The notes: a model not told the origin generated them from the letters alone. Counted from the first letter of the stretch, positions 24,592 through 31,850 are shown. The stretch is DNA of 64,000 bases from Streptomyces sp. ICBB 8177 (GCF_003144095.1 NZ_NSKH01000018.1:2323541-2387540); one strand, 5' to 3'. Numbers and translations: made by a program.

Positions 24592-25068
24592 TCACGCGCT
24601 GGCGGACGGCCCCTGGGTCGCGACCGTCGTCACCGAACGGCTTGGTAGCGGGCTGGAGTAGACGACGCTCGTGGTGACGGACCCCAGGGCGGCAATGCGG
24701 CCCGTGGTGCGTTCCAGGTCGCGCATCGAGCGAGCAACGACCTTGAGCACGAAGCAGTCCTCACCCGTCACATGGTGGGCCTCCACGATCTCGGGTGTGG
24801 TGTCGAGCAGGTCGTGGAACGGCTTGTAGTTGCCAGTGGGGTAGCGGAGCCGGACGAAGGCAAGGATGTCGAACCCCAGGGCCGCGGGACTCACGACGGC
24901 GGTGTAGCCGGAGACGACCCCGATTTCCTCCAGCCGGCGGACTCGTTCCGTGACGGCGCTCGGCGACATGGAGACGCCACGGGCCAACTCCGCGTAGCTG
25001 GCCCGCCCGTTGCTCTGAAGGGCTTCCAGGATGCGGATATCCGTGACGTCAAGGGAATCAGCGGCCAT
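24592..25068 (-). CDS. Lrp/AsnC-family transcription regulator
   Basis: A 158-residue regulator. The N-terminal helix-turn-helix is LDVTDIRILEALQSNGRASY followed by ELARGVSMSPSAVTERVRRL (residues 6-47), joined by a short linker to the RAM/AsnC ligand-binding domain (about 65-140), which includes the typical HVTGEDCFVLKV strand. Such proteins form octamers that bind amino acids or other small molecules. ATG 25068 has a TACCTA hexamer six bases upstream and no ribosome binding site, so it may be leaderless. It is divergent from the rhodanese gene with a 94-base gap, which could be its target. Confidence 0.9.
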   Translation of the reverse strand: MAADSLDVTDIRILEALQSNGRASYAELARGVSMSPSAVTERVRRLEEIGVVSGYTAVVSPAALGFDILAFVRLRYPTGNYKPFHDLLDTTPEIVEAHHVTGEDCFVLKVVARSMRDLERTTGRIAALGSVTTSVVYSSPLPSRSVTTVATQGPSASA

Positions 25069-25149
25069 GGTCGATAGGTACCACGAAAGCCACGGTCAGA
25101 GGTGAGCAGTGCCGTGGATCGTGGGTTCTGGAGGCGGGGGCCGGAAGCA

Positions 25150-25155
25150 TAGCGT
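25150..25155 (+). promoter_or_regulatory. Leaderless -10 element for rhodanese gene
   Basis: TAGCGT ends 7 bases before ATG 25163, with no Shine-Dalgarno in between. This fixes the start codon and suggests a leaderless transcript. Confidence 0.45.
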
Positions 25156-25162
25156 GCGGCAC

Positions 25163-25636
25163 ATGACCAAGACCCAGATCAGCGCCGCCCTCCGGGTGCC
25201 GCCGGCGGCACCCGCCGAGGCCGCCGCCTTCTTCGGCGCACGCCTCGCCTTCCAGGCGGATGTGTCGGATGTCCATGCCTCACTGGAGTCCGGTGACCCC
25301 GGCTTCGTCCTCGTCGACTCACGGGGAGACGCCGCGTGGGCGCAGGCCCGGGTACCGGGTGCGGTGCACCTGCCCACCGCCGAGATCCCGGAACGCGCCG
25401 CGGGCCTGCTGGACCCCGCGGTCCCCGTCATCACGTACTGCTGGGGGCCCGGCTGCGACGGCGCGACCCGTGCGGCGCTCGCTCTCGCCCGGCTCGGCTA
25501 CCGCGTCAAGGAGATGATCGGTGGCATCGAGTACTGGATACGCGAGGGACTCCCCGTCGAGGGGGCGGGCGGCGTTGAGCAGCGGGCCGCCGACCCGTTG
25601 ACGGCACCGATCGGGTCCGTCGACTGCGCTTGCTAG
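25163..25636 (+). CDS. Rhodanese-domain protein
   Basis: A 157-residue single-domain rhodanese. The N-terminal CDC25-like part FVLVDSRGDAAWAQARVPGA and the active-site loop CWGPGCDGATRAA (Cys candidates near 93 and 97) are both visible. The final strand and helix include MIGGIEYWIREGLPV. Rhodaneses transfer sulfane sulfur or bind phosphate/arsenate in the Cys loop. The C-terminus ends in Cys-Ala-Cys, an extra thiol pair of possible interest. Divergent from an Lrp regulator that may control it. Confidence 0.9.
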   Translation: MTKTQISAALRVPPAAPAEAAAFFGARLAFQADVSDVHASLESGDPGFVLVDSRGDAAWAQARVPGAVHLPTAEIPERAAGLLDPAVPVITYCWGPGCDGATRAALALARLGYRVKEMIGGIEYWIREGLPVEGAGGVEQRAADPLTAPIGSVDCAC

Positions 25637-26277
25637 TGGCGGCTCGGGGGGCCCAGGAACGCAGCCGGAGACGAATGACTCACGAGGGATGGTTCGTCGC
25701 GGTGAAGGCGCTCGACGACGTACCGGCCGGCCCCGCGTCGTTCAGCAGTTCTTTCGCGGCAGGCCCGACAGCATGCTTAGCCCCAGCGACGAGCGGCACA
25801 ACTCACGATGGTGGCCAACGGTGGCCGTGCTCCTGCGGTTTCCTCCCAGATGGTCTTCCACCCGCTGGAAAGCTCCGGCGCGCACCGTCCGTGTGGCTGG
25901 TCCACCACACCACCGAGAAGCGACCAGTGGAACCGGCACAGCCCAACGACACCGGTGCAGTGCCGTCTTCTGGAGCGCGCATACCTCCGGAATCGTTTGT
26001 CACCCCGTTGTGTCCGGCAAGGCTTTCGTCAACCTGAATCCTTGCCGGAGACAAGGGGGTGACAAGCGTTTCCGGGAGGGGGCCGGTTCCGCGTTGAGGG
26101 CGGTGAGGCGACCGAACGGTCGGCGGCCGGAAAGACGGGGCCGCCGCCCCGCGCCACACGTCCGCTGCCCAGGGAGGACGTGAGGGCGATCATCGTTCAG
26201 AGTCGCCGGGCGAGGGTGAGGAATGCGTTCCAGGCGGGGGCGCCCTGGGGGAAGGTGGAGTTCGGCCAGTTGACCGT
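25637..26277. other. Long gene-poor stretch, start of eroded accessory region
   Basis: About 640 bases without a supportable gene. Frames present are short, lack the usual third-position G/C bias and match nothing recognised. Base composition is visibly lower in G+C than the surroundings. The only strong structure is the long imperfect palindrome at 25985-26078. This looks like decayed or horizontally acquired DNA. Confidence 0.5.
25985..26078. repeat. Long imperfect inverted repeat (about 38-bp arms)
   Basis: The left arm (25985-26022) contains TTGTCACCCCGTTG and TCCGGCAAGG. The right arm (26040-26078) contains the reverse complement with three mismatches across 29 aligned bases, then continues outward with one gap. 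The loop is 17 bases. Possibilities are a miniature inverted-repeat element, fused insertion-sequence ends or a strong RNA hairpin. No gene is directly adjacent. Confidence 0.6.
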
Positions 26278-26311
26278 CTGGTCGGGCGCGCTGCTTCGGG
26301 CGCCCGACCAG
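26278..26311 (-). terminator. Terminator hairpin after VOC gene
   Basis: CTGGTCGGGCGC (26278-26289) and GCGCCCGACCAG (26300-26311) form a perfect 12-base-pair stem with a 10-base loop, 12 bases beyond the VOC stop codon. There is no T-run, as usual for high-G+C actinobacteria. Confidence 0.75.
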
Positions 26312-26323
26312 GTCCTGCCTCGG

Positions 26324-26698
26324 TTACAGATACGGGCGGGTGATCAGCTCGATCGCGTGGCCGGCGGGGTCTTTGAAGTACACGCCTCGACCGCCGTGCT
26401 CGTTGTTGATCTCGCCTGGGCGGCGCATCTGCGGGTCGGCCCAGTGCTCGATGTCGCGATCACACAGCCGCCGATACGCGCGATCGAACAGCTCGTCGTC
26501 GAGCAAGAACGCGTAGTGCTGCATCTGGATCTCCACCGGCGGCTCGGCGAACTGCAGTAGCACGCCGTCGGTGAGCTGGATGTTGGTGAACGGGCCCCAG
26601 GACGGCGCTTCTGAAAGTTCCAACAACTCCCGGAAGAACCGGGCCGACTCGTTGCGGTCCTTGGCAGCGATGATGGTGTGGTTGAACGTGGCTGTCAT
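26324..26698 (-). CDS. VOC (glyoxalase/bleomycin-resistance fold) protein
   Basis: A 124-residue vicinal-oxygen-chelate protein. The first half begins FNHTIIAAKDRNESARFFRE, with the metal-ligand-type His near residue 5, and the second half ends GGRGVYFKDPAGHAIELITR, with Asp/Pro and the final Glu of the fold. The central QMQHYAFLLDDELFD strand is also typical. ATG 26698 is preferred because GAGG lies 8 bases upstream. Codon use is more A/T-tolerant than neighbours (several TTG, CTT, GAA, TCA). Function could be a small-molecule lyase, dioxygenase or binding protein; not determinable here. Confidence 0.85.
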   Translation of the reverse strand: MTATFNHTIIAAKDRNESARFFRELLELSEAPSWGPFTNIQLTDGVLLQFAEPPVEIQMQHYAFLLDDELFDRAYRRLCDRDIEHWADPQMRRPGEINNEHGGRGVYFKDPAGHAIELITRPYL

Positions 26699-26872
26699 TC
26701 GGCTGACCTCATGGTTGTTCGACACGGAAAACGGACTCGGGTTGCGCGAGTGCCGGGAGGTCCGCGTGCCGAACTGAGGGGGTGCCTTCTTCGCACCCAC
26801 CGTGCGATCAGCCCTCCACCGGGCGGCCAATCTGTGCGTGGCGTAGCGCCGGTCCGGTGTTCACGATGGGTG

Positions 26873-26901
26873 ACCCTACTTGATCGGACTGACCGCCACA
26901 A
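26873..26901 (-). promoter_or_regulatory. Housekeeping-type promoter for VOC gene
   Basis: On the minus strand TTGTGG (26901-26896), a 17-base spacer and TAGGGT (26878-26873). This would give a leader of about 170 bases to the VOC start at 26698. No other gene is seen in the 230-base gap. Confidence 0.5.
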
Positions 26902-26930
26902 CAGGAAGGCGATCGGCTGCGGTTGGTTCG

Positions 26931-27150
26931 TCAGGCGGCCTTGGCCGGGTAGTCAGTCCGTGATCGGATCGGTGAGTCGGAAGCAGGGTTCGTCTTCGGT
27001 TCGGGACGGGCCCTGCGCCAGCGGACGTAGAAGCGCCAGCGGACGTAGGAGGCGATGGCCGCGTTCTGCTCGGCGTGGCTGCGATGGTCGGTGCCGTTGA
27101 GGGCGAAGTAGCACAGGGCGGCGAACTCGGCCTCGGCCCAGTTCAACCAG
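26931..27150 (-). pseudogene. IS630-type transposase, C-terminal remnant
   Basis: The minus strand encodes about 73 residues resembling the end of IS630-family transposases: LNWAEAEFAALCYFALNGTD, then HRSHAEQNAAIASYVRWR and an ending in YPAKAA before the stop at 26931. The catalytic DDE core and the N-terminus are absent. An 18-base tandem duplication (27014-27048 area) repeats six codons (FYVRWR). The upstream junction runs into DUF397-like sequence. The fragment is a relic, not an active element; terminal repeats were not identified. Confidence 0.6.
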
Positions 27151-27265
27151 AAGCACAGCCACCCTCGGAGCCGCTGTGGCTCGACTTGCGCCACGACAGG
27201 GCGCAGTCGTCGCCGGAGCTGCCGCTCTAGCTGCTCTTGAACCAGGCCAGGTCGGACGTGTCCAT
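27151..27265 (-). pseudogene. DUF397 gene with nonsense codon, truncated
   Basis: From ATG 27265 the frame reads MDTSDLAWFKSS and then TAG (27229-27227) where intact relatives have a Tyr codon. Beyond the stop the same frame continues as DUF397 sequence (SGSSGDDCALSWRKSSHSG) until it merges with the transposase remnant near 27150. So this is a DUF397 paralogue inactivated by a point mutation and later truncated. It lies just downstream of an intact DUF397 gene. Confidence 0.7.
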
Positions 27266-27309
27266 GGCGCTCCCTGGAGTTGGCGGGTCGCCTGCTGGCG
27301 GGGTGGGGC

Positions 27310-27555
27310 TCAGAACTGTTGTACGTAGGTGAGGAATTCGGACCAGGCGGTAGCGGAGAACGTGAGGTTGGGGCCGGTCTTGTCCTTGGAGTCCCGCACA
27401 TGCACGGCCTCCGGGCAAGCGGCTACCTCGACGCAGTCTCCGTCTCCGCCGCTGCTGTAGCTGGACTTACGCCATGTGAGCGCAATCTCGACGCAGTCGT
27501 CGCCTGAGCCACTGCTGTGGGTGCTCTTGAACCAGACAAGTTCGGATGTGCTCAT
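27310..27555 (-). CDS. DUF397-domain protein
   Basis: An 81-residue protein with two DUF397 units: LVWFKSTHSSGSGDDCVEIA and LTWRKSSYSSGGDGDCVEVA, each with the WxKSxxS and DCVE motifs, ending in WSEFLTYVQQF. These small proteins are nearly always encoded next to XRE-family regulators in Streptomyces and may act as their partners. The ATG overlaps the stop of the truncated XRE gene (ATGA), and GAGGAG lies a few bases upstream. The partner regulator here has lost its DNA-binding part, so this gene may be an orphan. Confidence 0.9.
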   Translation of the reverse strand: MSTSELVWFKSTHSSGSGDDCVEIALTWRKSSYSSGGDGDCVEVAACPEAVHVRDSKDKTGPNLTFSATAWSEFLTYVQQF

Positions 27556-27838
27556 AGCGCTCCTCGTAGTTCCCTCAGCAGGCCCTCGGAGTCGACCAGC
27601 GTGAGGGCCTGTGACCGCATCCTGGCATACCTTCCCTGGAGCACGCTGATCTCCTTCGGGTCCGAGATGAACAGTCCGCCACGTTGACCCTCAACGTACG
27701 CATACCACTGTGGTTTGGCAGTCTCCAACAACTGCATGGGGCCGTCCAGCCCGGCGTGGGCTTCCCGGAGCAACGGCATGATCTGGATCTCGACGTTGCG
27801 TTGCCGGCTCACTTCGAGAACGTGGTCGATAAGTGCCC
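27552..27838 (-). pseudogene. XRE-family regulator, C-terminal (DUF5753) fragment
   Basis: About 95 codons remain, encoding the end of a DUF5753 domain: RALIDHVLEVSRQRNVEIQI, then HAGLDGPMQLLE, QWYAYVEGQ and a final RSQALTLVDSEGLLREL. The N-terminal helix-turn-helix and the start of DUF5753 are missing; upstream sequence on this strand is the antisense of an HATPase fragment. The long open frame continuing upstream is therefore not the real protein. It is followed, with overlap, by the intact DUF397 gene. The junction near 27838 is approximate. Confidence 0.75.
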
Positions 27839-27986
27839 GGGTCACCTGGCCGACGCGCCCGCGCTGGCCGAGTCGGGGCGCGGGCTGCGGCTGGTCGAGG
27901 CGCTGGCGGACCGATGGGAAGTGCGGGAGCACCCGCCGGTGGGCAAGACGGTGTGCGCGGAGCTCGACCTGACGGGCGCACGGTGA
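27839..27986 (+). pseudogene. RsbW-like ATP-binding (HATPase) protein, C-terminal fragment
   Basis: The plus strand encodes the last ~48 residues of a GHKL-type serine kinase/anti-sigma-like protein: ALAESGRGLRLVEALADRW, then EVREHPPVGKTVCAEL, stop at 27986. The ESGRGL motif is the conserved nucleotide-binding G-box of this family. Its N-terminal two thirds are missing, cut at the same point as the XRE fragment on the opposite strand. In Streptomyces, XRE-DUF397 pairs often lie divergent to such genes, so one deletion removing both 5' ends explains the structure. Confidence 0.7.
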
Positions 27987-28129
27987 GCACACCGGGCGAC
28001 GCGTGGGGGAGAGGGGGCGCTGTCCCGGTTCCTGGTCATCCCCAGTGCGCGGCACCCGACCCGGGCCGACTTCAAGGCGGGCGTCTGGACCGACCAGCCA
28101 GCGCGGCAGGGCGCCGCACCGTAATCGCG

Positions 28130-28159
28130 TTGCCGGGCTCGCGCCGTCGTCGTTAGCGT
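28130..28159 (+). promoter_or_regulatory. Promoter for leaderless methyltransferase mRNA
   Basis: TTGCCG (28130-28135), an 18-base spacer and TAGCGT (28154-28159). The predicted transcript start at about 28166 coincides with GTG 28167, which has no ribosome binding site. Confidence 0.55.
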
Positions 28160-28166
28160 GCGGCGG

Positions 28167-29045
28167 GTGAACGAGGGAAACGGCGCGCGGCCGGGGCCGG
28201 CGGACTGGCGTGAGGCGAACCGGGCGATGTGGGACGAGCGCGTCCCGATCCACGTGGCGAGCGACTTCTACGACCTGGAGGCCTTCAAGGCCGGCCGGGA
28301 CGCGTTGCGTGGCTTCGAGGTGGACGAGGTCGGCGACGTGAACGGCAAGAGCCTGCTGCACCTCCAATGCCATCTGGGCACGGACACGCTGTCGTGGGCG
28401 GCGCGCGGCGCACGGGTGACGGGCCTGGACTTCTCGCCCCAAGCGGTGAGCGTGGCGAGGGAGTTGGCGAATTCCTTCGGCTGGGACGACTCGACGGCAC
28501 GCTTCGTGGAAGCGGACGTGTACGACGCCGTGTCCGCGGTGGAGGGACAGCGTTACGACATCGTCTACACCGGCCTGGGCGCGCTGTGCTGGCTGCCGGA
28601 CGTGCCGCGCTGGGCGCACACGGTGGCGCGGCTGCTGAACCCCGGCGGATTCCTGTACCTCTCGGAGTTCCACCCGGTGGGAACGAGCCTGTCGGAGCAG
28701 GACCCGAGCCAGTTCGCCATCGACTACTTCCACCGTGAGGCGCTGGTCTACGAGGACGGGGGCACGTACGCGGCGAAGGACGCGAAGACGCACAGCAACC
28801 GTGCGGTGGAGTGGCAGCACCCGGTCTCGGAGGTCGTGACGTCGCTCGTCGGGGCGGGCCTGCGCCTGGAGTTGCTGCGCGAATGGGATTTCACGCTGTT
28901 CGAGCACACGGCGGGCATGGTCAAGGGCCGTGACACGAGCGGCCGTTCGGGCAGCGGGGCAACGGTCTTCCGGCTCCCGCCGGGTACGCCACGCGTGCCG
29001 CTGATGTACAGCCTGCGGGCCTCGGCCGGAGGGCCCTCGGCCTGA
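28167..29045 (+). CDS. Class I SAM-dependent methyltransferase
   Basis: A 292-residue methyltransferase. The SAM-binding motif I is LLHLQCHLGTDTLSWAARGA (about 65-84), with the acidic loop GLDFSPQAVSVA following, and motif post-II/III around FVEADVYDAV and YDIVYTGLGALCWLPD. GTG 28167 is preferred over GTG 28158 because the promoter places the transcript start there. The substrate is not evident from sequence; the C-terminal part has an HPVGTSLSEQDPSQFAIDYF loop. It stands alone, outside the eroded region to its left, and converges with the TetR gene. Confidence 0.85.
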   Translation: MNEGNGARPGPADWREANRAMWDERVPIHVASDFYDLEAFKAGRDALRGFEVDEVGDVNGKSLLHLQCHLGTDTLSWAARGARVTGLDFSPQAVSVARELANSFGWDDSTARFVEADVYDAVSAVEGQRYDIVYTGLGALCWLPDVPRWAHTVARLLNPGGFLYLSEFHPVGTSLSEQDPSQFAIDYFHREALVYEDGGTYAAKDAKTHSNRAVEWQHPVSEVVTSLVGAGLRLELLREWDFTLFEHTAGMVKGRDTSGRSGSGATVFRLPPGTPRVPLMYSLRASAGGPSA

Positions 29046-29074
29046 GCGCCCCGGGCCGAGGACCCTCGGCCTGA
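29034..29074 (+). repeat. 12-bp repeat including the methyltransferase stop codon
   Basis: CCCTCGGCCTGA occurs at 29034-29045, where it contains the TGA stop, and again at 29063-29074 (29-base offset). Related CCTCGGCC fragments flank both copies. Confidence 0.6.
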
Positions 29075-29120
29075 CTGCCGTCGCCCCGGACCGCCACGCG
29101 GGGTGGTGGGCCGGGGCCGG

Positions 29121-29729
29121 TCACCTCTGACCGCCGGCCTCCGCCGCCCGCGCAGAAGAACAGGCCGCTTCCCACGCCGCCCCGACCATGCGGAAGATCT
29201 CTTCGAGCGCCGCGTCCGGGTCCTTGGCGTCACGCGCCAGCGAGTACGCGTCGATCACGAACCGCGCGATCGTGCGGCAGGCCGTCGGAGTCGCGGCCGG
29301 CCGAGGGCCGGCGGACAGGGCCGCCGCCAGTGACTCCGCGTGACGCAGCCGCATCGACTCCTCGTACGCGCGCAGGGCGGGGGACTCGACGATCATCCGC
29401 CAGACCGGGTCGGCGTCGGCGCCGGTGCAGTGGCGCACCAGGGCCTGAATCTCGCGGCGCAGCGCGGGGACGAGCGGCTCGTCCGGGGCCCGGTCGGTGA
29501 CCGCCCGGACGAGGCGTCGTTCGAACTCGTCGTCCCGCTCGAAGACCAGGGCCTCCTTCGAGGGGAAGTGGGAGAAGAGCGTGGTCACGGCCACGTCCGC
29601 CTCGGCAGCCACGTCACGGATGCCCACGGCGTCGTACCCGCGTTCCAGGAAGAGCCGCAAGGCGGTGTCGGCGATCCTCTGGCGGGTCGCGGCCTTCTTG
29701 CGCTCACGACGCCCGGTCGGCGCGGTCAT
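29121..29729 (-). CDS. TetR-family transcription regulator
   Basis: A 202-residue repressor. The N-terminal helix-turn-helix is clear: TRQRIADTALRLFLERGYDA then VGIRDVAAEADVAVTTLFSH and FPSKEALVF (residues 15-62). The C-terminal ligand domain is all-helical. ATG 29729 has TAGCGT ending 6 bases upstream on the same strand, so the mRNA is probably leaderless. It is divergent from an NADP-dependent oxidoreductase with a 70-base gap dense in palindromes, the standard layout for a self-regulating repressor and its target. Confidence 0.9.
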   Translation of the reverse strand: MTAPTGRRERKKAATRQRIADTALRLFLERGYDAVGIRDVAAEADVAVTTLFSHFPSKEALVFERDDEFERRLVRAVTDRAPDEPLVPALRREIQALVRHCTGADADPVWRMIVESPALRAYEESMRLRHAESLAAALSAGPRPAATPTACRTIARFVIDAYSLARDAKDPDAALEEIFRMVGAAWEAACSSARAAEAGGQR

Positions 29730-29735
29730 GCTCGT

Positions 29736-29792
29736 ACGCTACCAGCTATGAAACCGTAGCTGTTCCGAAAAGCTAACCGTTAGTGTTACGGT
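29736..29792. promoter_or_regulatory. Divergent promoter/operator region of TetR and oxidoreductase
   Basis: This holds the leaderless -10 TAGCGT for tetR (minus strand, 29741-29736), the inverted repeat CAGCTATGAAACCGTAGCTG (29743-29762), the palindrome CTAACCGTTAG (29773-29783), and ACCGT-N7-ACGGT (29776-29792). TAGTGT (29781-29786) can be the -10 of the oxidoreductase, so a repressor bound at the second site would block it. Confidence 0.55.
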
Positions 29793-29799
29793 CGCCGGC

Positions 29800-30693
29800 A
29801 TGAAGAAAGTGAGCTTCGCCGAGTTCGGCGGCCCGGAGGTCCTGCGCCTCATCGACGCCGAGGAGCCCCACGCGGGCCCCGGCCGGATACGTGTCGCCGT
29901 GCGGGCGGCCGGCGTGAACCCCGTCGACTGGAGGATCCGCGAAGGCCAGAAGCTGAGCGCCCATCCGATCGCGCTGCCCTCCGGCGTCGGACTGGACGCC
30001 GCGGGGGTGGTGGACGAGGTCGGGGAGGGCGTCGAAGGAGTCGCGGTCGGCGACCGCGTGTTCGGCGAAGGGGCTTGCGCATACGCGGAGTTCGCCGTCC
30101 TGACGGCCTGGGCGCGTATGCCCGAGGGGCTGACGTTCGAGGAGGCGGCCGGGTATCCGTCGGTGGTGGAGACCGCGTCGCGTGTCCTCCGCGAGGTGGG
30201 TGTGCGGCCCGGCCAGACGCTGCTGGTCAGCGGGGCGGCCGGGGGAGTGGGATCGGCGGTGGTGCAGTTCGCCCGCGAGCGGGGCGTCACGGTGATCGGC
30301 ACGGCCGGGGCCGCCAACCAGGACTACCTGCGCGGCCTGGGAGCCCTGGCCACGACGTACGGCGAGGGCTGGGTCGAACGCGTGCGGGCCCTCGGCCCGG
30401 GCGACGCGGCGCTCGACCTGGCCGGCGCGGGCGTGATCCCCGAACTCGTCGCGCTGACCGGGGACCCGCGCAAGGTGATCACGATCGCGGACCTGTCCGC
30501 ACCGGACCACGGTGTGCGGTTCTCCGGCGTGGCCGGGAGTGTGGTGGACGCTCTGGCCGAGGCGGTCGACCTGATCGCGCGGGGGAAGCTCCACATCCCG
30601 GTCGAGAAGTCCTACACCCTCGCGGAGGCGGCCGCGGCACACGCCGACAGCCAGGCGGGCCATACGCGAGGGCGGCGGGTCATCGTCGTCTGA
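29800..30693 (+). CDS. NADP-dependent oxidoreductase, MDR (quinone-reductase-like) family
   Basis: A 297-residue medium-chain dehydrogenase/reductase of the zinc-free quinone oxidoreductase type. The N-terminal GroES-like part includes AAGVNPVDWRIREG and SGVGLDAAGVVDEVGEGVEG; the nucleotide-binding motif is SGAAGGVGSAVVQFARERG near 146-164. Zinc ligands of alcohol dehydrogenases are absent. The likely reaction is NADPH-dependent reduction of a quinone or enone. The probable regulator is the divergent TetR protein. Confidence 0.9.
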   Translation: MKKVSFAEFGGPEVLRLIDAEEPHAGPGRIRVAVRAAGVNPVDWRIREGQKLSAHPIALPSGVGLDAAGVVDEVGEGVEGVAVGDRVFGEGACAYAEFAVLTAWARMPEGLTFEEAAGYPSVVETASRVLREVGVRPGQTLLVSGAAGGVGSAVVQFARERGVTVIGTAGAANQDYLRGLGALATTYGEGWVERVRALGPGDAALDLAGAGVIPELVALTGDPRKVITIADLSAPDHGVRFSGVAGSVVDALAEAVDLIARGKLHIPVEKSYTLAEAAAAHADSQAGHTRGRRVIVV

Positions 30694-30701
30694 GTTTCCC
30701 C

Positions 30702-30775
30702 ACGAAGCCCTCCGGAACGAAGTCCTGCGGAACGATGCCCTACGGACGAAGTCCTACGGAACGAAGTCCTGCGGA
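30702..30775. repeat. 15-bp tandem repeat x 5 overlapping a gene 3' end
   Basis: Five units of the type ACGAAGTCCTRCGGA (30702-30716, 30717-30731, a 14-base unit 30732-30745, 30746-30760, 30761-30775). The stop codon of the minus-strand gene (30754-30756) lies inside unit four, and unit five is coding. This fills the gap after the oxidoreductase gene. Confidence 0.8.
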
Positions 30776-31068
30776 CGCGAAGCGCCCTCGGCGCGAACGG
30801 GGCCGCGGTCCTCGGCGTCCGCGCCGTCCAGGCTTCGCAGGGCCAGCAGGCCGCCGATGCCCGGTATGGCCGCCAGCAGGACGCGCCGCCCGGTGGAACG
30901 GGCGTCGCGCCAGGTGGCGATGACGCCGTAGAGCCAGGCGAAGCCGTGGACCGGCCCGGTCGTCGCGGCGACGGTGTGGGCGTTGAGGGTGGCCATGTTC
31001 GTCAAGAGCACGGCGAGGGTGACCAGTTCGATCGTCGCGCTGACTCGCAGCGGCTTACGGGTGGCCAT
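30754..31068 (-). CDS. Small membrane protein (DUF3817-like)
   Basis: A 104-residue protein. It begins MATRKPLRVSATIELVTLAV, continues with two or three hydrophobic helices including FAWLYGVIATWRDARSTGRR and VLLAAIPGIGGLLALRSL. The pattern and size fit the DUF3817 group of small integral membrane proteins of unknown function. It follows the DUF2269-like gene by five bases on the same strand, so the two form an operon. The last codons fall in a 15-base tandem repeat, meaning the C-terminus may vary between strains. Confidence 0.7.
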   Translation of the reverse strand: MATRKPLRVSATIELVTLAVLLTNMATLNAHTVAATTGPVHGFAWLYGVIATWRDARSTGRRVLLAAIPGIGGLLALRSLDGADAEDRGPVRAEGASRPQDFVP

Positions 31069-31073
31069 GTCGT

Positions 31074-31544
31074 TCAGGCTCCGGTGGTCGAGCCGGGACG
31101 CACGATCATCAGTACCGTGACCGTGGCCCACAGCAGGTTGAAGACTCCCGTCAGCATCGCCAGCCGGGCGGTGGCCGTCCGGTCGAGCCGGGGTTCGCGC
31201 TCCGGCTCGGCGAGGGAGGCGAGGAGGGAGTGCTGGCGGGGCAGCACCAGCAGGCCCAGCACCAGCGCGGCGACGGTCGTCAGCAGGATGGAGGCGATCA
31301 GCCAAGGGCTGCCCAGGACGTGCATCAGGCCGGCGGTGGCGAATCCGAACACCGGCACGGCGAGCCCGGCCTGCGCGTAGACACGGCAGATCCGGTTGAG
31401 CACCCGCACCCCCGCGAGGGTCTCCTCGCCCGGGGCCGAGGCGGCCCGGCGGACCGCCGTGGGGAACATGCTCGCCGCGACGGTCACCGGGCCGATGGCG
31501 ACGATGGCCGCCAGGACGTGGAGAACCAGCACGAACCGGGTCAT
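31074..31544 (-). CDS. DUF2269-like integral membrane protein
   Basis: A 156-residue protein with four hydrophobic segments: FVLVLHVLAAIVAIGPVTVA, then about 55-75, 82-102 and 130-150. A His in the first helix (LVLHVLAAI) and a second in AGLMHVLG resemble the conserved pattern of DUF2269, a group related in architecture to small cytochrome-like membrane proteins. Start ATG 31544 is preceded by GAGGGG. Function unknown; cotranscribed with the small membrane protein downstream. The 306 bases upstream hold a tandem repeat and no gene. Confidence 0.7.
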   Translation of the reverse strand: MTRFVLVLHVLAAIVAIGPVTVAASMFPTAVRRAASAPGEETLAGVRVLNRICRVYAQAGLAVPVFGFATAGLMHVLGSPWLIASILLTTVAALVLGLLVLPRQHSLLASLAEPEREPRLDRTATARLAMLTGVFNLLWATVTVLMIVRPGSTTGA

Positions 31545-31574
31545 CGGACCGCCCCCTCGCCGCGGTGCGGGAGA

Positions 31575-31613
31575 ACGTCGGACGGGACGACGTCGGACGG
31601 GACGACGTCGGGC
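31575..31613. repeat. 15-bp tandem repeat x 2.6 in intergenic gap
   Basis: Units ACGTCGGACGGGACG at 31575-31589 and 31590-31604, with a partial third to 31613, lie 31 bases upstream of the DUF2269-like start. The remainder of the 31545-31850 gap shows no gene. Confidence 0.7.
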
Positions 31614-31850
31614 AGGAGGCACAACGGCCAGGTCGGCATGTCGGTACGCCTTCTCATGTGCTGGGCGGGTGGCGGCGGAGCCCCGTAGGAGGGCCACTGA
31701 CCCAGGACCCTAGGAACGGGGGGCCGGTGACTCCCAGCGGCAGGAATGACAGAATCCACTGGATTCCCGCCATCCCTGCTCGGCCGCGCCGCCGTGGAAC
31801 GGCGGAGAAGAGCGTGGCCGTGGTCCCGGCCGGAAGTTGAGGAGTCGTAG

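Noticed and set aside
25689-26183. 164-codon plus-strand frame in the gene-poor stretch
   Set aside because: No ribosome binding site, random third-position composition and no recognisable fold; it crosses the long palindrome.
26931-27150. IS630 sequence as an active insertion sequence
   Set aside because: Only the C-terminal ~73 codons remain, without the DDE core or identifiable terminal repeats.
27552-28907. 451-residue reading of the DUF5753 frame
   Set aside because: Only the last ~95 residues look like the regulator; the rest is antisense to the HATPase fragment and the methyltransferase gene.
30702-30775. Five short repeats considered as a CRISPR array
   Set aside because: Units are contiguous 15-mers without spacers, and one contains a stop codon; they are simple tandem repeats.
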